Assembly (NCBI GenBank): GCA_945925985.1
Contig: CAMELV010000020.1
Location: 1 to 63,401, forward strand
Length of the DNA: 63,401 nucleotides
From: Comamonas sp. lk
Lineage (GTDB): Bacteria > Pseudomonadota > Gammaproteobacteria > Burkholderiales > Burkholderiaceae_C
Direction of reading: 5' to 3'
This document shows positions 61,161 through 63,401 of this stretch, piece by piece; positions within the stretch are counted from its first letter, which is position 1, and every line of letters starts with the position of its first letter. Both the position numbers and the translations under genes were made by a program. A model generated the notes under the pieces. The model did no database searches. It was not told the origin of the DNA and saw only the letters and a list, made by a program, of their open reading frames with translations.

Positions 61161-62316
61161 TATTAACAGTTTCCAATCCCAAGATTAAAATTAAGCAGGC
61201 CCACAACATGCTATCTGCGAAAAGCGCTCCTGATATTTGGGAAATAACAATAGCCTGCAAAAAAAGCAAAGGTATAAGATCATTCTCAGTCTTTAATAAT
61301 CTCAAAGATTTGGAAAAACCATAAAAAAGTAGCAGGGCTAACATAATCGTCAATGGCAATCCAAATGCTAAAGCACCTTCCAGAAAAATGTTGTGGGGGT
61401 ATGATCCGGATATCAACTCTACTGAAGCACTGCCGATCCAAGGTGAATTAGCAATTTGTCGTATGCTGTCCTGAATAAGGGTGATACGATCAATCGTGGA
61501 TGGGTCATCTTCTATCGCCATCAATCTTTGAGCGAATGGGTTGTCGACATATACTAATATGGCCATGGTTGCTAGCACGCCTAGTCCAATCAGAGGGGCA
61601 ATTAGAGCCCGTTGTTTCGCCCAAATCAAGAGAATTATCACAAGTCCAATTACCGGACCTTTGGATCCCGTTTGGATGATGACCATAACAAGCGCCATCA
61701 TAATCAGCGCGATCGGAGCGCGTACCCAGATTGGGACCGATCGTATCAGAGTCAAGCCACAAAAAAAACCACTCAGGGCAAGGTGTCCCAAAGACACCGG
61801 GTTTAATGCCGTACTTGATAGCCGTCCGGTTATCTCAGTTAAACTGGACTCACCCAAGAGTCCATAATAATCTGCAAGCAAAGCGGTTAAACTACCCACT
61901 GACGCCACAATGAATCCTATGCTGGCATAATATTTTTGGTTATAAGCGTCTAGTGCCCAAATTGCCAATGCTGGCAGAACGCATGCGATAAGAAAAAATT
62001 CCAAAGCATACTCTGCACTGTCGATGATGGCGATCCACGTATCGAATCCCAATCGTAAAGCCAAGGCATACCAAATTAGCAACACCAAAAAGCGCCATCT
62101 ATCCAGATTTATGTAGCTCGCAACAGCAATAACCGTGATGCTAAGTGCGGCTACAAGCACACGAAACGGAATGGAAATGACTCTGCTTTCTATTTCAAGC
62201 CAACTTACAAAATTACCTATTATGGGGTATCCAAATAGCGTGAGCGCAAAAAGTAGCGCTCCAGTTAGCGCCGGCAGGGATTGCGCACGATCATGTGTTA
62301 GCGACTGGTCGTTCAT
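61147..62316 (-). CDS. O-antigen polymerase/ligase-type membrane protein (Wzy or WaaL family)
   Basis: 389 residues with about ten transmembrane segments. A large periplasmic loop precedes SGSYPHNIFLEGALAFGLPL, the PHNxFLE-like signature of the O-antigen ligase/polymerase superfamily, and IIQTGSKGPVIGLVIILL is the other conserved part. Wzy joins repeat units and WaaL attaches them; sequence alone does not separate them. AT-rich, suggesting acquisition from elsewhere. ATGA coupling with the micro-ORF upstream. Confidence 0.85.
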   Translation of the reverse strand: MNDQSLTHDRAQSLPALTGALLFALTLFGYPIIGNFVSWLEIESRVISIPFRVLVAALSITVIAVASYINLDRWRFLVLLIWYALALRLGFDTWIAIIDSAEYALEFFLIACVLPALAIWALDAYNQKYYASIGFIVASVGSLTALLADYYGLLGESSLTEITGRLSSTALNPVSLGHLALSGFFCGLTLIRSVPIWVRAPIALIMMALVMVIIQTGSKGPVIGLVIILLIWAKQRALIAPLIGLGVLATMAILVYVDNPFAQRLMAIEDDPSTIDRITLIQDSIRQIANSPWIGSASVELISGSYPHNIFLEGALAFGLPLTIMLALLLFYGFSKSLRLLKTENDLIPLLFLQAIVISQISGALFADSMLWACLILILGLETVNNEKN

Positions 62317-62360
62317 GCTCGACTAAAGAATTGCCAAAAGTCCTGATATAACCATTTCAT
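62313..62360 (-). CDS. Fifteen-codon micro-ORF between the small membrane ORF and wzy
   Basis: ATG at 62360 shares bases with the stop of the 50-codon frame (ATGA), and its own stop overlaps the wzy-like ATG (ATGA). The product would be MKWLYQDFWQFFSRA. It might only pass ribosomes along, or be the worn tail of a lost gene; its start resembles the KWYLE end of the asparagine-synthase gene upstream. Confidence 0.3.
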   Translation of the reverse strand: MKWLYQDFWQFFSRA

Positions 62361-62509
62361 GCTGAAATGCTGTGTTTAATTAGGATGCTATTGATACCCT
62401 CGAACGAGCGCGTGACGTTTTTTTGAGCGGTCGCGCGCTTCGCGTCTGATCGTATTAAGATTAATCCAGCATACAAACTCAAAGTAGAAACCAAAATGGC
62501 ACACGTCAT
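62357..62509 (-). CDS. Small coupled reading frame, 50 residues with an N-terminal membrane segment
   Basis: ATG at 62509 overlaps the stop of the asparagine-synthase-like gene (ATGA); the frame ends at 62357 inside another ATGA overlap. The product begins MTCAILVSTLSLYAGLILIR, a likely transmembrane helix, followed by a charged tail. No family recognised. The overlaps on both sides support translation. Confidence 0.45.
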   Translation of the reverse strand: MTCAILVSTLSLYAGLILIRSDAKRATAQKNVTRSFEGINSILIKHSISA

Positions 62510-63399
62510 TTTGATACGCCTGGTTGTTCCAAGTACCACTTCAGATGCAGATAAGGCCATAGCCGTCCGCACCGTTCCCAATCCCATCCACCCGAAACAT
62601 TCAGCAAATTGACTCGCTGCAGCAACGCATGACGGTCAACCAGTGAATCAAACTGGGATTCTGGCGTGGATAAAAGGCTTGCGGCCCATTTTCCCAAGTC
62701 GCCATTCAGCCACTCTGGCATAGGAGAATTAAAACCTACCTTGCGTCGCGCCATCCTGATGCTGTCTGGCATGTAACCAGCCATAGCGTTACGTGCAACC
62801 GCTTTCGTTCGTCCATCTTCGCTTTTGGCATCGTCGGGCAGTGACATCACGAAGGTGACCAATCGCCAGTCCATAAAAGGCATGCGAACCTCGACGCCAT
62901 GGGCCATAGACAGGCGGTCGAAGTTGCGCAATATGGTGGGCAACACAGTGCCGTGGAACATGCGATAGAGCCGTCGGTTCAATGGCCCCCAATGCGCAGG
63001 CAAGATATCGCTGTCGCTGGGCAAGGTAGGTGGCCGAGGTGCAGTCAAGGTGTGACCACGGAGAAAGTTCAGGCCTCGCGCCGATAGAGTGGCCAGCTTG
63101 ACACAATCGATACCGTGTTGAATGGCGACCGACCCATGCGCAAGCCGAGCAACTTGGTTGCGCAGCGCAAAGCCCAACGACTGCCCGGCTTGCCGGTAGC
63201 CACCCATCAGCTCGTCTGCGCCGTGCCCGTCGAGCGATACCAAAGTGTGGGCGCTACGCAGTTCTCGGTAAATCTGCCAAGGCGCCGTTGGCAGGCCGAT
63301 ATACACCTCATCAAGGTCAGCAAGAATAGTGTCTATTTGGGCCAAGGGATCTTTTTCCGCAAAGCTGAGCACGTGGGGGGTAACGCCCGCATAGGCTGC
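62506..63399 (-). CDS. Asparagine synthase-like amidotransferase, C-terminal part (cut by window end)
   Basis: The frame is open to the window edge (AAYAGVTPHVLSFAEKDPLA precedes), so the gene starts outside. SLDGHGADELMGGYRQAG is the AsnB-type DGxGADExxGGY motif; RLSMAHGVEVRMPFMD, ARRKVGFNSPMPEWL follow as in asparagine synthases of polysaccharide clusters. Such proteins transfer amide nitrogen, often to modify uronic acids in the O-unit. The N-terminal glutaminase part is not in view. Confidence 0.88.
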   Translation of the reverse strand, partial: AAYAGVTPHVLSFAEKDPLAQIDTILADLDEVYIGLPTAPWQIYRELRSAHTLVSLDGHGADELMGGYRQAGQSLGFALRNQVARLAHGSVAIQHGIDCVKLATLSARGLNFLRGHTLTAPRPPTLPSDSDILPAHWGPLNRRLYRMFHGTVLPTILRNFDRLSMAHGVEVRMPFMDWRLVTFVMSLPDDAKSEDGRTKAVARNAMAGYMPDSIRMARRKVGFNSPMPEWLNGDLGKWAASLLSTPESQFDSLVDRHALLQRVNLLNVSGGWDWERCGRLWPYLHLKWYLEQPGVSK

Positions 63400-63401
63400 C
63401 G

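Overview
The window looks like a chromosomal piece of a betaproteobacterium of the order Burkholderiales, most likely family Comamonadaceae (Rhodoferax/Polaromonas-like). The reasons are the high GC content, the argB-slmA pair, a BpH3-type H-NS protein, a DUF3025 gene beside pyrC, several LivHMGFK/acyl-CoA modules, and small interspersed hairpin repeats. The genus is an inference from style, not from a search. No rRNA, tRNA, CRISPR array, transposase or integrase was seen. The one RNA gene found is rnpB.

Layout. (1) 1-9471: a catabolic-looking module of unknown substrate. It holds a YrdC-like protein (cut by the window edge), an old-yellow-enzyme flavin oxidoreductase and a tandem alpha/beta-hydrolase-fold protein, converging on a complete dipeptide-type ABC importer. 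A divergent VOC protein follows, and two TTGCATRCAA palindromes lie in the shared promoter. (2) 9561-22409: housekeeping genes. These are a Nudix-MBL fusion, an S4 pseudouridine-synthase-like protein, an M14 carboxypeptidase, rnpB, cysK, a COG2509-type flavoprotein, htpX, DUF3025, pyrC, a LysR regulator, an Atm1-type ABC exporter and an acyl-CoA thioesterase. (3) 22515-29368: a livH-livM-livG-livF-acyl-CoA ligase-livK operon ended by a clear intrinsic terminator. (4) 29838-38041: an accessory region with a membrane protein, DUF1272, a VOC gene plus a remnant of a second copy, a gentisate-dioxygenase-like bicupin, an atypical SDR, an AlkD-like protein and four toxin-antitoxin loci (vapBC, phd-vapC, yefM-yoeB, and higA with a truncated higB). 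Gene fragments and a 61-bp direct repeat lie around the last two. (5) 38062-49810: a long minus-strand beta-oxidation operon headed by a TetR gene. (6) 49948-51968: slmA, argB and an H-NS-type gene. (7) 52001-63401: the distal part of a surface-polysaccharide (O-antigen-type) cluster, all on the minus strand, more AT-rich between about 59.2 and 62.5 kb, and cut by the window end inside an asparagine-synthase-like gene.

How the parts work together. The Liv importer plus CoA ligase would bring in a carboxylic acid or amino-acid-like substrate and activate it. The TetR-led operon encodes two acyl-CoA dehydrogenases, a FadN-type hydratase/dehydrogenase, a thiolase, an extra crotonase, two SDRs, a DsbA-fold isomerase and thioesterases, enough for complete acyl-CoA beta-oxidation. 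This operon seems once to have run on through one more acyl-CoA dehydrogenase into the PaaI-type thioesterase at 36952-37440; higBA entered there and only the dehydrogenase tail survives. In the polysaccharide cluster a WbpM-type dehydratase, a short initiating sugar transferase, epimerases, glycosyltransferases, a methyltransferase, an acyltransferase and a Wzy/ligase-type membrane protein form a tightly overlapping operon that also contains three very small coupled reading frames.

The most notable observations are: the family of short hairpin repeats, two of which lie inside protein-coding frames (one as exactly 18 codons of the Nudix-MBL gene); the toxin-antitoxin cluster with its gene scars; the chain of ATGA-coupled micro-ORFs; and several enzymes with the expected catalytic residue replaced.
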